A stretch of 64,000 nt of DNA from Mytilus galloprovincialis (GCF_965363235.1 NC_134847.1:74282268-74346267); one strand, 5' to 3'; positions 12,726-24,231 are shown, counted from the stretch's first letter. Program-made: numbers and translations. Notes: generated by a model not told the origin, from the letters alone.

Positions 12726-13831
12726 ATAGATTGCCTAACAATGTAATTTTAACACACTATTTAGTATGTAAATATAAGAATGTTTAAAATATTTACAAAA
12801 TGATGAAAATAAACGCAATATTTCGCTAGACCAACTAGCTTTATCAAGCGTGCATCTATCCAGGTGAAATGTAGATGATAAGAAACTTTTGCAGCTCAAC
12901 GTCTATGTTGCACTGAACTGCCTTTAAAATAAGAAAATTTTGCAGCTCAATGTCTATGAGCAATTGAATTTAGCTGCTTTGAAAATAAGAAAATTATGCA
13001 GCTCAATGTATATGTTGTATTGGATTTAGCTACCTTAAAAATACATAATTGGTAGTTGAAGTTAGCAACGTCCATTGGCCAATATTACGGGATAAAAAGG
13101 ACGATGCTATGTTTTAAATTATTCTTTATCTTTCCTGTATCTTTTTTTCGTCTTTTTCGTTAAGACCATCTGGTTCTAAAGTGTGGAGTTGGTGGATCCA
13201 AAAGTTTTCTCTTCTCCTTCTCGCCGTGGTGTCCCACTCGGTGTTGACTTCTATAATTTAGAAAGTGACATTATCAAAAGGATGTTTCGTTGAACGAAGA
13301 TGTCTTGTGAGAGGACAGTTTGTGTTGGTTTTGTACGATGAACGATGGTTATTGAGCCGAATATTAAATTTGTCCATTGTTTCTCCCACATACTGAATGC
13401 CACAAGTGTCACATGTTAATATATAAATTGAGTTCTCCGTTTTACAATTGGAATTAGAGTAGATGGTATAATTTTGTTTAGTAACGGAGCTGATGAAAGA
13501 ACTGATTGTATTGGCAGCTTTACAACACACACAATTCCTTCGACCACATTGTTTGTAGCAACCGGGCGATGGATTAGGCTGCTTTGCTAATACAGATGTC
13601 ACTAATTTGTCACGGATGTTTTTAGGTCTTCTGAAGGCCATAACTGGTGGTGAAGAAAATACTTTTTTTTAGATTTAAATCATTTTCTATAATTTTCCAA
13701 TGCTTCTGAACAATGGATGACACATTTTAAAAATCAGGATGGTAAGTGAGTACAAGGGGTGTTCTGTTAGCTGCTTTATTCTTATCTTTGTACTCAAGAA
13801 GTTCTTGGCGACTAGTTTTGTTTGCTCTTTC
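12726..13831 (-). mobile_element. Inverted (fold-back) arm of a Penelope-like element
   Basis: This 1.1-kb arm is the reverse complement of the 3' part of the plus-strand PLE (14647-17575 without the TIR insertion) at roughly 99% identity. On the minus strand, 13258-13641 encodes the linker and endonuclease start: cysteine motif CYKQCGRRNCVCC and GIY-YIG start IYILTCDTCGIQYVGETMD. It has a stop just before the end of the endonuclease, unlike the plus arm. Inverted terminal copies are known in Penelope elements. The arm lacks the TIR element found in the plus arm and so preserves its empty site (12963-12971). Confidence 0.8.
12811..12850 (-). ncRNA. Hammerhead-like motif in PLE inverted arm
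   Basis: This is the reverse-strand copy of the motif at 17451-17490, with the same stem (GCTAG/CTAGC) and GAAA box. Confidence 0.45.
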
Positions 13832-15506
13832 TATATGTTGCCTAAAATACATAAAACGGGCAATCCAGGTCGACCAATTGTGTCAGTGAATAGTCATCCA
13901 ACTGAAAAGATATCAGAATTTGTAAACCATCATCTAAGACCTTAACCTTAACCAAGCAATACTATACTTGCATCCATGGACGTGTCTTCTTTATATACCA
14001 ACATTCCACAAGACGAAGGAATAGCAGCCTGTGAAGAGGCATGGAACACTCGTAGTGAAAAAAATCCTCCTACTGAGTGCCTTGTTACACTTCTGAAACT
14101 AGTACTGGAGAATAACAACTTCTCTTTCAATGAAAAACATTATCTCCAGATAGACGGTACTAGTATTGGCACAAAAATGGCCCCGTCTTATGCCAACATA
14201 TTTATGGGCCAACTTGAAAAACGCCTCTTGGCTAGTGCTCCATATCAGCCCTTATCATGGTTCCGATTCATTGACGATATTGATTTCAAATGGACAGATT
14301 CACAAGAACATCTTAATGAATTTCTAGAACACTGCAACTCTTTCCACCATTCAATAAAATTTACATATGAATCATCTATGGAGAAAATAAACTTCCTCGA
14401 TACTACGAGTTACATCAAGAACGGATCCATTATAACGGACCTCCATACCAAACAAACGGACAAACATCAATTCCTTTCTCCTAAAAGTTGCCATCCTAAA
14501 CACTGCTCCCGTGGTATCCCATTCAGCCAGGCATTGCGAATCAAGAGAATATGCTCTACTGAAAATACGAAAAATGCTAGACTTGGACAACTTCGTAAAC
14601 ATCTAGTTGTTCGAGGATACAATAACAACATCATTGATAGCGCTTTCGAAAGAGCAAACAAAACTAGTCGCCAAGAACTTCATGAGTACAAAGATAAGAA
14701 TAAAGCAGCTAACAGAACACCCCTTGTACTCACTTACCATCCTGATTTTAAAAATGTGTCATCCATTGTTCAGAAGCATTGGAAAATTATAGAAAATGAT
14801 TTAAATCTAAAAAAAGTATTTTCTTCACCACCAGTTATGGCCTTCAGAAGACCTAAAAACATCCGTGACAAATTAGTGACATCTGTATTAGCAAAGCAGC
14901 CTAATCCATCGCCCGGTTGCTACAAACAATGTGGTCGAAGGAATTGTTTGTGTTGTAAAGCTGCCAATACAATCAGTTCTTTCATCAGCTCCGTTACTAA
15001 ACAAAATTATACCATCTACTCTAATTCCAATTGTTAAAACGGAGAACTCAATTTATATATTAACATGTGACACTTGTGGCATTCAGTATGTGGGAGAAAC
15101 AATGGACAAATTTAATATTCGGCTCAATAACCATCGTTCATCGTACAAAACCAACAAAAACTGTCCTCTCACAAGACATTTTCGTTCAACGAAACATCCT
15201 TTTGATAATGTCACTTTCCAAATTATAGAAGTCAACACCGAGTGGGACACCACGGCGAGAAGGAAAAGAGAAAACTTTTGGATCCACCAACTCCACACTT
15301 TAGAACCTGATGGTCTTAACGAAAAAGACGAAAAAAGATACAGGAAAGATAAAGAATAATTTAAAACATAGCATCGTCCTTTTTATCCCGTAATATTGGC
15401 CAATGGACGTTGCTAACTTCAACTACCAATTATGTATTTTTAAGGTAGCTAAATCCAATAAAACATATACATTGAGCTGCTAAATTTTCTTATTTTCAAA
15501 GCAGCT

Positions 15507-15515
15507 AAATTCAAT
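15507..15515. repeat. 9-bp target-site duplication, left
   Basis: AAATTCAAT lies directly before the TIR element and again directly after it (17332-17340). The undisturbed site is seen once, inverted, at 12963-12971. Confidence 0.85.
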
Positions 15516-17331
15516 GGGTCTCTAAAAACACCGCAGAGGACCTCCTTTGTGCACAAAGGACCACAAAGGAGCTTCATAAGAGCACAAAGGACCTGATATT
15601 CATTTTAAAACATAAAAATATTATAATTCGTGAAGAAAAATGTAAAAAAAACCAAACAATTTCAATAAAAATTGCGATTTTATAATGTACGATTTGTAGT
15701 TTTCACCGGTATCGGTTTGGAACCGACTTTATATCCGGGTTAAGTGATAGTTCATGTATGTGAATTTTTAAATAGTAAAAATGTAACATAACTGATAAAA
15801 ACGTCAATAATTATTCTTGGTATCATATTGTTGTAATTTTTTAAGGGTAAAGCGTTACCAAAAATTCGAAAATTATATAGGATAGCAATGTGTTGTTGGT
15901 TGTTTTTTGGTCTCATATATCATCACTTTGTTTTCTTTATACGTATGATAATATTTTTTTAAGTGAAGTAAGAATACTTGCATTATAAAAAAAAAGTCAA
16001 AACTTTATATTTTCAATTATGATTTATTCAACAAACAAAGTATTTACCGAAATTTTCTTACTTGACGTATCTTAATCAGAACAAAAATGTATACTCAGCA
16101 CAGTGAAGAAAAGTCGGTAGAGCTGTCATTTCAAAATTTGAAATAAAAAATGGATATTGAAATGAAATTAATTATTTTGATAAATAGTTTCTGAAATTTA
16201 CTTTCTGCTATGGATGTGTTAACTTAATTCACACATAAATGGTTAATATATATATATAATTGACAAAATCACGGCAAAATCATATATCATTTCAAATGTT
16301 TTAACATTCGCAATATTAAATTTAGACTTTTCAAATAATTGAAAAGAAACACTTGCAATAGCAAGTAGATATTTTGCATATTAACTATTCAAATAATTAT
16401 ACGAAAAGAAATAAATACCGTATAAAGAATCATTTACGCTAAGCAGGAGCTTGTTAATTAAAATTATCATATATTTAGATGATTGATAAAAAAAATAAAG
16501 AAGGAGTTCAGTTTCCTTAAAGCAATGCTGATGAACATTAAACAAACTTGAAAAAAGTATACCTGTTGAAGTCTAGATAGACTTGACACGTAGTTGTATT
16601 GAGAGTGATTCATATTGAATTTGTATAGCTTTGAATGTTTCAGTGAAGAACTCTCTTATTTTATATTATTTTATTTCTGATAAGATTTTAAGTAAAATGG
16701 TTTATTTTTCTCATTTTTTAACTTCAATAGACGACGTCTTTGATCGCCGCTTGTAAGATCTATATTTAGAAACCTTGTATGTCTAAAGTCTTTTTTTGTG
16801 TGTGTTTTTTAATAAATGAATACATATAAATGTTTTTTCAACAATGTTATTGTTTTTAAAGACGGTCTTTGAACGCTGATAATTAACTGTAAAGAATATA
16901 ACGCTTTGTTCACCCCAAGCGCAATCAAGGTTTGATTATACTTAACCTATTAATTGTGTGAAATTGAAATCTTTACAAACAGTGTTAGCTTATTTTTTTC
17001 TCTCCGGTTTAATGTGCAGTCTTTATTTATATGTTTATGTCTTCTCAATACTTTTCAATATATAGTTATAATTATACTAAAATCTTATCGAAAATGGCCG
17101 TATTCTTATACATATCCGTACCGGTTACGGAACAAGGTTTCATAAATCTTCAACTTTATATCAATTTAACTCGAGTATTTTAATAAAAATCAATATTTTT
17201 TTTCGTGAGAAATGTCTTTCCCCCCATTAAATAAACAATTTCAGGTCCTTTGTGCACTTATCATACTCCTTTGTGGTCCTTTGTGCTCCTTTGTGCACAA
17301 AGGAGGTCCTTTGCGGTGTTTTTAGAGACCG
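15516..17331. mobile_element. 1.8-kb TIR DNA transposon, non-autonomous, Mutator-like TSD length
   Basis: Both ends carry an 80-90 bp terminal inverted repeat starting GGTCTCTAAAAACACCGC, preceded by one extra G or C. Inside each TIR the nonamer CACAAAGGA recurs, and TCCTTTGTGCACAAAGGA forms an 18-bp palindrome. The 3' TIR has one extra repeat unit. A perfect 9-bp duplication (AAATTCAAT) flanks the element, a length usual for Mutator-like elements. The 1.6-kb interior is AT-rich with no frame above about 65 codons, so no transposase is encoded. It inserted into the 3' region of the PLE after the fold-back copy formed, or entered only one arm. Confidence 0.85.
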
Positions 17332-17340
17332 AAATTCAAT
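17332..17340. repeat. 9-bp target-site duplication, right
   Basis: AAATTCAAT, identical to 15507-15515. PLE sequence continues immediately after it. Confidence 0.85.
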
Positions 17341-17450
17341 TGCTCATAGACATTGAGCTGCAAAATTTTCTTATTTTAAAGGCAGTTCAGTGCAACATAG
17401 ACGTTGAGCTGCAAAAGTTTCTTATCATCTACATTTTACCTGGATAGATG

Positions 17451-17490
17451 CACGCTTGATAAAGCTAGTTGGTCTAGCGAAATATTGCGT
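17451..17490 (+). ncRNA. Hammerhead-like motif in PLE 3' region (plus arm)
   Basis: The order is TTGATAAA, then a perfect 5-bp stem GCTAG/CTAGC with loop TTGGT, then GAAA, the arrangement of a hammerhead core. The first box differs from CUGAUGA at two positions and has one extra A. The same motif occurs inverted at 12811-12850 in the other arm. PLE ends are known to carry hammerheads. Confidence 0.5.
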
Positions 17491-17589
17491 TTATTTTCAT
17501 CATTTTGTAAATATTTTAAACATTCTTATATTTACATACTAAATAGTGTGTTAAAATTACATTGTTAGGCAATCTATATATATATATAT

Positions 17590-18050
17590 ACAACTCGTCT
17601 AAACATCAACCCAACAATGTTAGATCTGTAAATTTGCTTTTGCAAATTTTTGGTTCTTCCCTCGCCGGGATTCGAACCCATGCTACTGTGATATCGTGAC
17701 ACCAAATCGCCTGCACTGCAGCCGTCCCGCTAGACCACACGACCACCTGGGCTCTCAAATAAAAGAGCTTTCGCTGGCCGTGTGTTACCTCTCCTCGTCA
17801 GTTTTAATCTAGCGGCGTACTACAGTACATGATATATAAGGCATAAAGATGTTATTGTTACAGATCAGCTAAATTATCTATAGTAAAGGATCCTACAAAT
17901 TAATGTAATATACAGTCACAGAAAATAATTATATTTATAAGTACGTCTGAGTCAGTGACAACTCTACAACATATGTATCCATCGGATCGCCATCAATGAT
18001 TGTGATACATGGCTGTGTACATAATGACATAAATTTAGACTCGTTTTTAT
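17590..18050 (-). mobile_element. tRNA-headed SINE copy with long extra tail, TA-flanked
   Basis: On the minus strand a perfect B box (GGGTTCGAATCC, 17668-17679) and A-box region (GTGTGGTCTAGCGGG, 17726-17740) mark a tRNA-like head. The 3' module ends ACGAGTTGTATATA at the (TA)n run. Upstream of the head lies a further 280 bp that is also present in the 46.3-46.9 kb palindrome (GATCCTACAAATTAATGTAA). The unit thus exists as a longer composite with ends ACAACTCGTCTAAA and TTTAGACTCG. Confidence 0.65.
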
Positions 18051-18054
18051 ATAT

Positions 18055-18275
18055 ATATATATATAAGCAAGTCTAAATTGAAAACTACGTTCAAACTTAT
18101 GATTGCGTTGGATAAAAACCGCAATTTTTATACGTGTGCATGTAAAATAAATTTCTTTATAGAAGGTTCTAAATACAGCACAAACAACATTTTCCAAAAG
18201 GCAAAAAAAGTGAAAAAGTATATTTAAACAAAACGCATTTGACCAACAGGTCGAACAACTGATGTTCTTTAATAT
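18055..18275 (-). repeat. TA-flanked short repeat, inverted partner of 10850-11057
   Basis: About 220 bp between two (TA)n runs, matching 10850-11057 in reverse. It is non-coding and MITE-like. Confidence 0.55.
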
Positions 18276-19021
18276 ATATATATATAGGCAGACGAATTAT
18301 ATATAAAATCTGTCGTAGAGTTGTCACTGTTTCTGACGTACATATAATATTTTTATTTATGTGAGCGTATGCTACATTTATTTATTACGATAGATAAGTT
18401 ATGACTTATATTAGTTCCCAATATTTGGAATGTCAGCTAAATGAAATATACAATTGAGTTCAAAAACAGATTATAAGACAAATACAAAACAGAAAAAATA
18501 CGACCCCGTCAGAATAAAATTACTGTGTTAAGAATATTGCAAGATCGCGCAACATGGTGTCGTCAACGATATTGAATCATAGCCAAACATGAACATGACA
18601 CATCAATATACATAAATCATGTCCTGTACAAGTTAGATTCATTGTAAACTAGCACGATATTCCTGTGGGAAAATGATACATAAGTACATTGTATATATAA
18701 TAATTTCCTCTCGATTGCTTTAACTATGTCCTTCCTGTCATACATGTACTATTCTGTCAACGTGAATCATATTTCCTGGTACAAGAAATGTTATGGAACC
18801 GTACCAATAACAAAACTATGAAATCTAGAAAATTGTCGAAAATAGATGAAACAAATGAAAAGTGTGTATGGCTTTTAAACATGTTTGATAACTTGTATAT
18901 ATTCAGTAAAACTGATCTGTTTTGGTAAAAATAAAAAGAGAAATATATGATGTATATTCAGTTGTAGTGAATTACTCTTTTTTTTTTTACAATTTCAAGT
19001 TAAATTCCATGATTATTGCAG
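18276..19021. other. Sequence upstream of the IgGFc-domain exon
   Basis: No exon is supported here. The last part is an intron end: a pyrimidine-rich tract (18977-18988) and TTATTGCAG at 19013-19021. Bases 18457-18647 are duplicated at 22491-22681. Any earlier exon (signal peptide) of the gene must lie in an unrecognised short piece here or further upstream. Confidence 0.5.
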
Positions 19022-20262
19022 ATTCTAAAGGAACACAGTTCCTTCTGGTGTTTCCAGAGCAGTATAACTATGTCATGGCAAGATCTAAACTGTTAATTGC
19101 AACTGACATGGCAACAGTGATTTGGGTCTATTCTTCTAGATCAGGGAGAAATATATCAACAATCATCAATAGTTCAGAACCTTACTATAACCCAGATATT
19201 CATGTTGTTACAGTTAATGGTATTAACAAAGCCGGAATTGAAGTGAACTCTGAAGTTCCAATGTCAATGTATGGTTTTATTCAAAATGCTTTGAACGACA
19301 ACAGCGAGAGGTATTTGGCTTTACCAGTACGATATGCTGCAAATTCTTACATCGTTCCCTCATTTACAGTTTCAAAATTTAGAGGTATTTCTTTCACTTC
19401 GAAAAGCATTGTCACTATATCACCATTGCAATTGGATACTAAAATTCAGATTAATCTGAGAATGAAGTCCGGTTCATTGGTTGTTAACAATATTATGTAC
19501 AGAAACAATGATACAATGTCAATTACGCTTCAAAGACATGAAACCTTTCAACTTTCACATTCATCTGACCTTACAGGAACAATGGTTACTGCAAACAAAC
19601 GTTTTCTGTTAACCAGTGGAAATATTTGCAGCTATATGAATAATATCGGAAGTTGCAATCCATTCCTTGAAATGATTTTACCCATCACACAACTAGATAA
19701 GTATTATGTCATACCAAAAATAGCAACAAGACATATATATACTGTAAGAATATTAGCTGTACATTTCACCATTGCTAAGATTAAACTTGGTGAAAATCTA
19801 ATCAAAAAAGAATTAAATGCGAGGCACTATTATGATTTCAATTTTACTAATAGTTCAAGCGTGACGGCTTCAGATGATGTAATGGTCATCGTGTATCCTC
19901 ATGAAGAAGCAAGCACTCGTTCAAATTCATTCATGATGACCATACATGGAACCAATCAGTATTTAAATGAATATCTATTTGTTGTACCGGATGGGTTTTC
20001 AAGCTTTATCAGTGTTGTTGTCGAGATGAAAGATAACGCTGGTTTCATTCTTGATGACATGCCAGTAACAAATGATATATTTGATCAACAGTCATTAATA
20101 TCTGAGTCGGTAATTTTTAGTACTTTTTCAATAAAAGTAAAAAGTGGAAGGCACAAGTTGATCCATTTAAAAGGTTCATTATTCGGGTTATGGGTGTATG
20201 GCAATGCAGAGTATGATGGTTATGGATTTCCTGCAGGAATAGCAATGAAAACACGTGTGTAG
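19022..20262 (+). CDS. IgGFc-binding N-terminal domain protein, terminal exon
   Basis: This exon encodes about 412 residues ending at TAG. The pattern GTQFLLVFPEQYN near the start, a beta-rich series of short repeats (TVIWVYSSRSG, SIVTISPLQLDTKIQ), the YLALPVRY...YIVPSF segment and two cysteines (ICSYMNNIGSC) match the IgGFc-binding N-terminal domain seen in FCGBP and in many bivalve secreted proteins. Family members are secreted and mucus- or immune-linked; the role here is inferred. The exon starts at 19022 because TTATTGCAG precedes it and the first codon is split (G|AT, phase 1); the apparent Met at 18922 lies in the intron. A polyadenylation signal AATAAA is at 20535-20540. No signal peptide is visible in this exon, so at least one 5' exon is missing from view. 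No von Willebrand or other domain follows. Confidence 0.75.
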
Positions 20263-22320
20263 TGCTTCAATGAACTTCATATAACGAGATTTCGAAGAAG
20301 AAAAAGTCACTGATTGCATTAGTCTCGTATGCAAATACAGCTATTTATTTGTTAACATAAAAATCAGAAATTCCATAAAACATATTTTGTCTTGTTCTGA
20401 AATCAGATTATATTTTTACTTTAATACAGAATTATAAATGAATGATACAGTTTATGCACAAATGAATCACAAATTTGTAAACGTTGATAAAATGCTAGGT
20501 TTAAGTGAGAAATTGACGCAAATTCTTTTTTTCCAATAAAGCTGAAAAAGCGAACTTCATGATAAAATAGTAAAACTATCAAACACTATCAATTTTAGAA
20601 AAAAATGTAAGGACTCAAAGTATATTGACTCAAAGCACATATATACTCGGAGTTCAGTATTTTTGTGTTTTTACTTTTTACTCTTGCACTGAGCTGAGAA
20701 TTTTTGATCTGTGTGGAAGGCTTCACTGCTACTTTGAGACGAAGAACAGTTATACAAGGGTTGCACCTGTGTTTTTGTTGTTGTTGGGCATGTATTGATT
20801 TTCTGTCATGGATTGATATCCCCATATCTTTTGCTTTCTAGTCTATTAACGAGTTTTGTCTCTCTTGCTATGTGGAGACCGTAGAAAGTTTTTTCTTGAG
20901 ATATTATCTCTTATATGCATTTCACAATTCTCTCAATCTATGGCCAGTTTGTCGGTTTTTTTGTAAGACGCACACCACCTACCCATTGCCCCCATAGCTA
21001 TATATTTTGATTTTTCGCTTTTCAACATTTATGGCGGGTGGCGTCAATATATCGTCATTTACACATAAGGTCGCACTGATTACCGGCACTTTGGATATAA
21101 TTGATATATGGCCTTCTTTTTAGGTTTACCTTATATATTATTGTATTATAAAAAACACAATTATTCAAAAAGGTATCAGGGTTCTACAAGGAACATCAGT
21201 CATTCAAATTTTATTCATATCGAAATCACCGATATATATTCTACATACCGGTAGTTTGATATGAACACCTATGTGTAGGGACTATTATGATTGAAGTTAT
21301 GTTCTACCTAACGGTATGTTCTTTTTGACTGGGTCAAGTGAAAAATCTTGAAAGTCTTCCCGAAATATTTGCCCTTTAATTAGGCTATTTTCTTTTTAAT
21401 GTTTTGTAGTTTTTGTACGCTTCGGTTTGATTGTACATATCTATTTTTAGAAACAGAAGTTTCCCCTTGTCCTTCAAGTCACAACTGTGGCGTGATCTTC
21501 AGTTTGTAAAAAATCGCTTGAACCGGTGCTACGGGCAATATTAAACTTGCAGTGCGGTATGAGGCTTGTTTTGCTTTAATTTGAAGGCTTCACTATGACT
21601 TTGAGATGAGAAACAGCACTACCAGGGCTGTTCCTTTGATTTTTGTATTTTTACTGTGCATGTGTTATCGATTTTGTTATGGATGGATATCCCTATTCTT
21701 TTTTTATCAGTTTACTGATATTCATAGTATGCTCTTTTCTGTATCGTCTTTTCATTTGAAAGAGATTTAAGAAAGGTTAAGATTAAAATCTATTTTATAA
21801 GCATTTCAAATTTCAAAATCAGAAGGCTGGTAAGTGGTTTTCGTTTGTCATTTAAAATATTGTGTATGTTTGTTTGGTGGGTTGTTGGTAGTTTTTGTTT
21901 TCATTTGTGTTGTTGATATTATTATTTGGGAAATATGAAAACTACTGAAGTAAAATACCTGGCTTTCTTTTATGGTTTGTTTACTTGGTTTACATCTGTC
22001 ATCATTGAATATGTAGGACAAGAGCTTACAATCTTGTAAAGACCTTGGTCTTTTCTCTAAAGACCGAAGATTGCACTTATTGTTTGTTATTCTTTTACGC
22101 TGATATGCATATATATTGACGTATACTCAGTAGCTTCCAGCATTAGTTTGTTATCTTATTTTAAACACTATGATATTAATTAACATTATTACTATCAAAT
22201 ATTGGAAATCATTTAGATAAAGAAATGTATCTCCTAATTCATAGCTCTGATTCCATATAAAATAAGAAGATATGATATTCTTGCCAATGATATAACTCTC
22301 TACAAGAGACCAAAATTACA
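20263..22320. other. 3' flank of the IgGFc gene with two diverged direct repeats
   Basis: No gene is supported. Bases 20715-20850 and 21580-21720 are diverged direct copies of one sequence (GAAGGCTTCACT...TTTGAGA, GGATATCCC). The rest is AT-rich. Confidence 0.45.
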
Positions 22321-22681
22321 CAAGTTAAATTCCATGATTATTGCAGATTCTAAAGGAACACAGTTCCTTCTGGTGTTTCCAGAGCAGTATAACTATGTCA
22401 TGGCAAGATATAAACTGTTAATTGCAACTGACATGGCAACAGTGATTTGGGTCTATTCTTCTAGATCAGGGAGAAATATATCAAAAACATAGTTCAAAAA
22501 CAGATTATAAGACAAATACAAAACAGAAAAAATATGACCCCGTCAGAATAAAATTACTGTGTTAAGAATATTGCAAGATCGCGCAACATGGTGTCGTCAA
22601 CGATATTGAATCATAGCCAAACATGAACATGACACATCAATATACATAAATCATGTCCTGTACAAGTTAGATTCATTGTAA
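22321..22681 (+). pseudogene. Permuted duplicate of the IgGFc exon front end
   Basis: Bases 22321-22484 copy 18996-19159 (intron end, splice acceptor and the first 138 bases of the exon) almost without change. After six unrelated bases, 22491-22681 copy 18457-18647, which in the parent lies upstream of that exon. The two pieces are therefore in swapped order. The exon copy is cut after about 46 codons and no donor follows, so it is a pseudogene fragment. The near identity means it is recent. Confidence 0.85.
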
Positions 22682-22689
22682 TTAACAAC

Positions 22690-22760
22690 TCTTGTTCACT
22701 GCGTAGGCAGCTATAAAAGGCCACGAAATGAACAATGTAAACCAATTCAAACGAGAAAAC
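22690..22760 (+). repeat. Dispersed repeat, family F, short copy
   Basis: It shares words with 9165-9400 (GCAGCTATAAAAGGCC, CAATTCAAACGAGAAAAC). Confidence 0.45.
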
Positions 22761-22892
22761 TAACATTTTTTTTACAAACACTATATGTTGAACTCAAATA
22801 TTTGATGGGTTCTAAATCTTTGGTAGATTCCTAAGCTATGGCAAATATGACGACATTCCATCCCTTATCTATGGCAGATGTTTACAATCATA

Positions 22893-23025
22893 ATCTTTGG
22901 TGACTTTTGTTGTTTCATAATCTATGGCGAATTTTGTTGTTTCATAATCTATTGCGAATTTTGTTTGTTGTTTCATAATCTATGGCAAATTTTGTTGTTT
23001 CATAATCTATGGCGAATTTTGTGCA
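22893..23025 (+). repeat. 27-31 bp short tandem repeat, about 5 copies
   Basis: A unit containing TTTCATAATCTATGGCGAAT is repeated at about 27-bp spacing (one unit is lengthened by four bases). Non-coding. Confidence 0.8.
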
Positions 23026-23060
23026 AATAGAAAACAATGTAGCACAATGACTTGCCTTAA

Positions 23061-23623
23061 GGAGGTTTGCGGGTACAAAAAATTCAGCAAAAAATTAAAC
23101 ATTTGTTTTTTCATTACAAATCTTATTTATTACACTATTATTTATTACTATATAATATGGTACAAAAATTACACAGACAAATCGATTTGGGTTGGCCACA
23201 GATGACTTTAGAAATGTTTATATCATTGAAAAAGCTCCAAATTATCTCCCTTTGGTGCAAAAATGTAATTTTTTGACGTTTAAAATGAAATATCTTTTTC
23301 AACTCATCGGTGACCTTAATTTTTTATTATTGTTTTCAAACAAGCTGTACATAAAGTAAATAAATGTAAAGTTTAAGTGATTTCTGTAATTCAGTTCTTT
23401 TTTATTTCGATATTACCAATATTTCTCCTATTAGTTCAACAGAAAAAAAAGGACATGAACAAAAATGTATGCTTCTTTCGGAGGCAGATTGTGAGCTCAT
23501 TTAACGGTGACCACGTATTTTTATTTTATATTTCTATTAGGTATAAGATAAAGTTTAATCATAGAAAAAAATAGCAAAATCTTATATTAGAAAAAAAAAG
23601 TTGATTTAGACCCGCGAGCCCCC
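23061..23623. mobile_element. TTAA-flanked TIR element, non-autonomous
   Basis: TTAA at 23057-23060 and 23624-23627 bracket a 563-bp element whose ends are inverted: GGAGGTTTGCGGGT at the left, ACCCGCGAGCCCCC at the right. A TTAA target is used by piggyBac and Kolobok transposons. The interior is AT-rich, without a transposase. Confidence 0.65.
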
Positions 23624-23627
23624 TTAA

Positions 23628-24047
23628 CAAGTGGAAATGTACGACAACGGGCATGTTTAAACCAACCATTTGTTCATGTGCCTGTTGCAAGTCAAGAGCC
23701 TGTAGTGTAGTGACTGTCGTCGGTTCATGTAAGGTATATTACTTTCATATAATTGCGTACATTCACTTCATTTAAACTCAGGTGAATAGCTGTTTCATTG
23801 GCAATCATACATTATTTCCTTATATTTCCTCCCACGTTAAACACCCTCAGCGACACTTGGAAGTTTTTGGATTGATACTTTCTTTATCTAGTTGAATTTT
23901 GACCGTTTCTATGTGCAGCTTCTCCTTTTTACGATAAGCCAATATTTCAGTGTTTTTTGTGGTTTTTTTTTAGTTCTAAGAATGTTTGAAATACATGTAC
24001 CTGTTACTGGTATTTGTAAATTAACTAACAATCATTCCGTCAATATA

Positions 24048-24084
<37 letters not shown>

Positions 24085-24230
24085 TACCATACGAAAACAT
24101 AATTTATTGAAAACATAAGTTCGTGGATCTGTACGTCTATCTTCCAATGATCTGCGTATTATTTCTAAAATCAATTGCTCTGAAATAAAAATTATGAAAT
24201 TTCTTTTGAAAAGTAAAATTATTAATGTAT
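23628..24230. other. Non-coding stretch with a (TA)n tract
   Basis: No gene supported. A (TA)n microsatellite lies at about 24050-24080. Confidence 0.5.
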
Positions 24231-24231
24231 A

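Larger units (their letters stand above)
13832..17575 (+). mobile_element. Penelope-like element with RT and GIY-YIG endonuclease, 5'-truncated
   Basis: The plus-strand reading covers the RT from the LPKIHK and GRPIVS motifs (about 13840-13900), through the first catalytic box DVSSLYTNIPQDEG (13976 on), GTSIGTKMAPSYANIF (about 14155-14205) and the catalytic FIDDI box (about 14265). The linker has a cysteine motif CYKQCGRRNCLCC (about 14920-14965), and the GIY-YIG domain runs to 15357 (YILTCDTCGIQYVGE). A break between 13945 and 13976 and a frame change near 15037 show decay. The 5' end is joined at 13831/13832 to an inverted copy of its own 3' end. The 3' untranslated region is split by the 15516-17331 transposon and resumes at 17332-17575, including a hammerhead-like motif. 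Clade within PLEs was not assigned. Confidence 0.85.

Noticed and set aside
18922-19021. Start codon at 18922 for the IgGFc protein
   Set aside because: The sequence up to 19021 is an intron end with a pyrimidine tract and AG acceptor, and the encoded residues do not look like a signal peptide.
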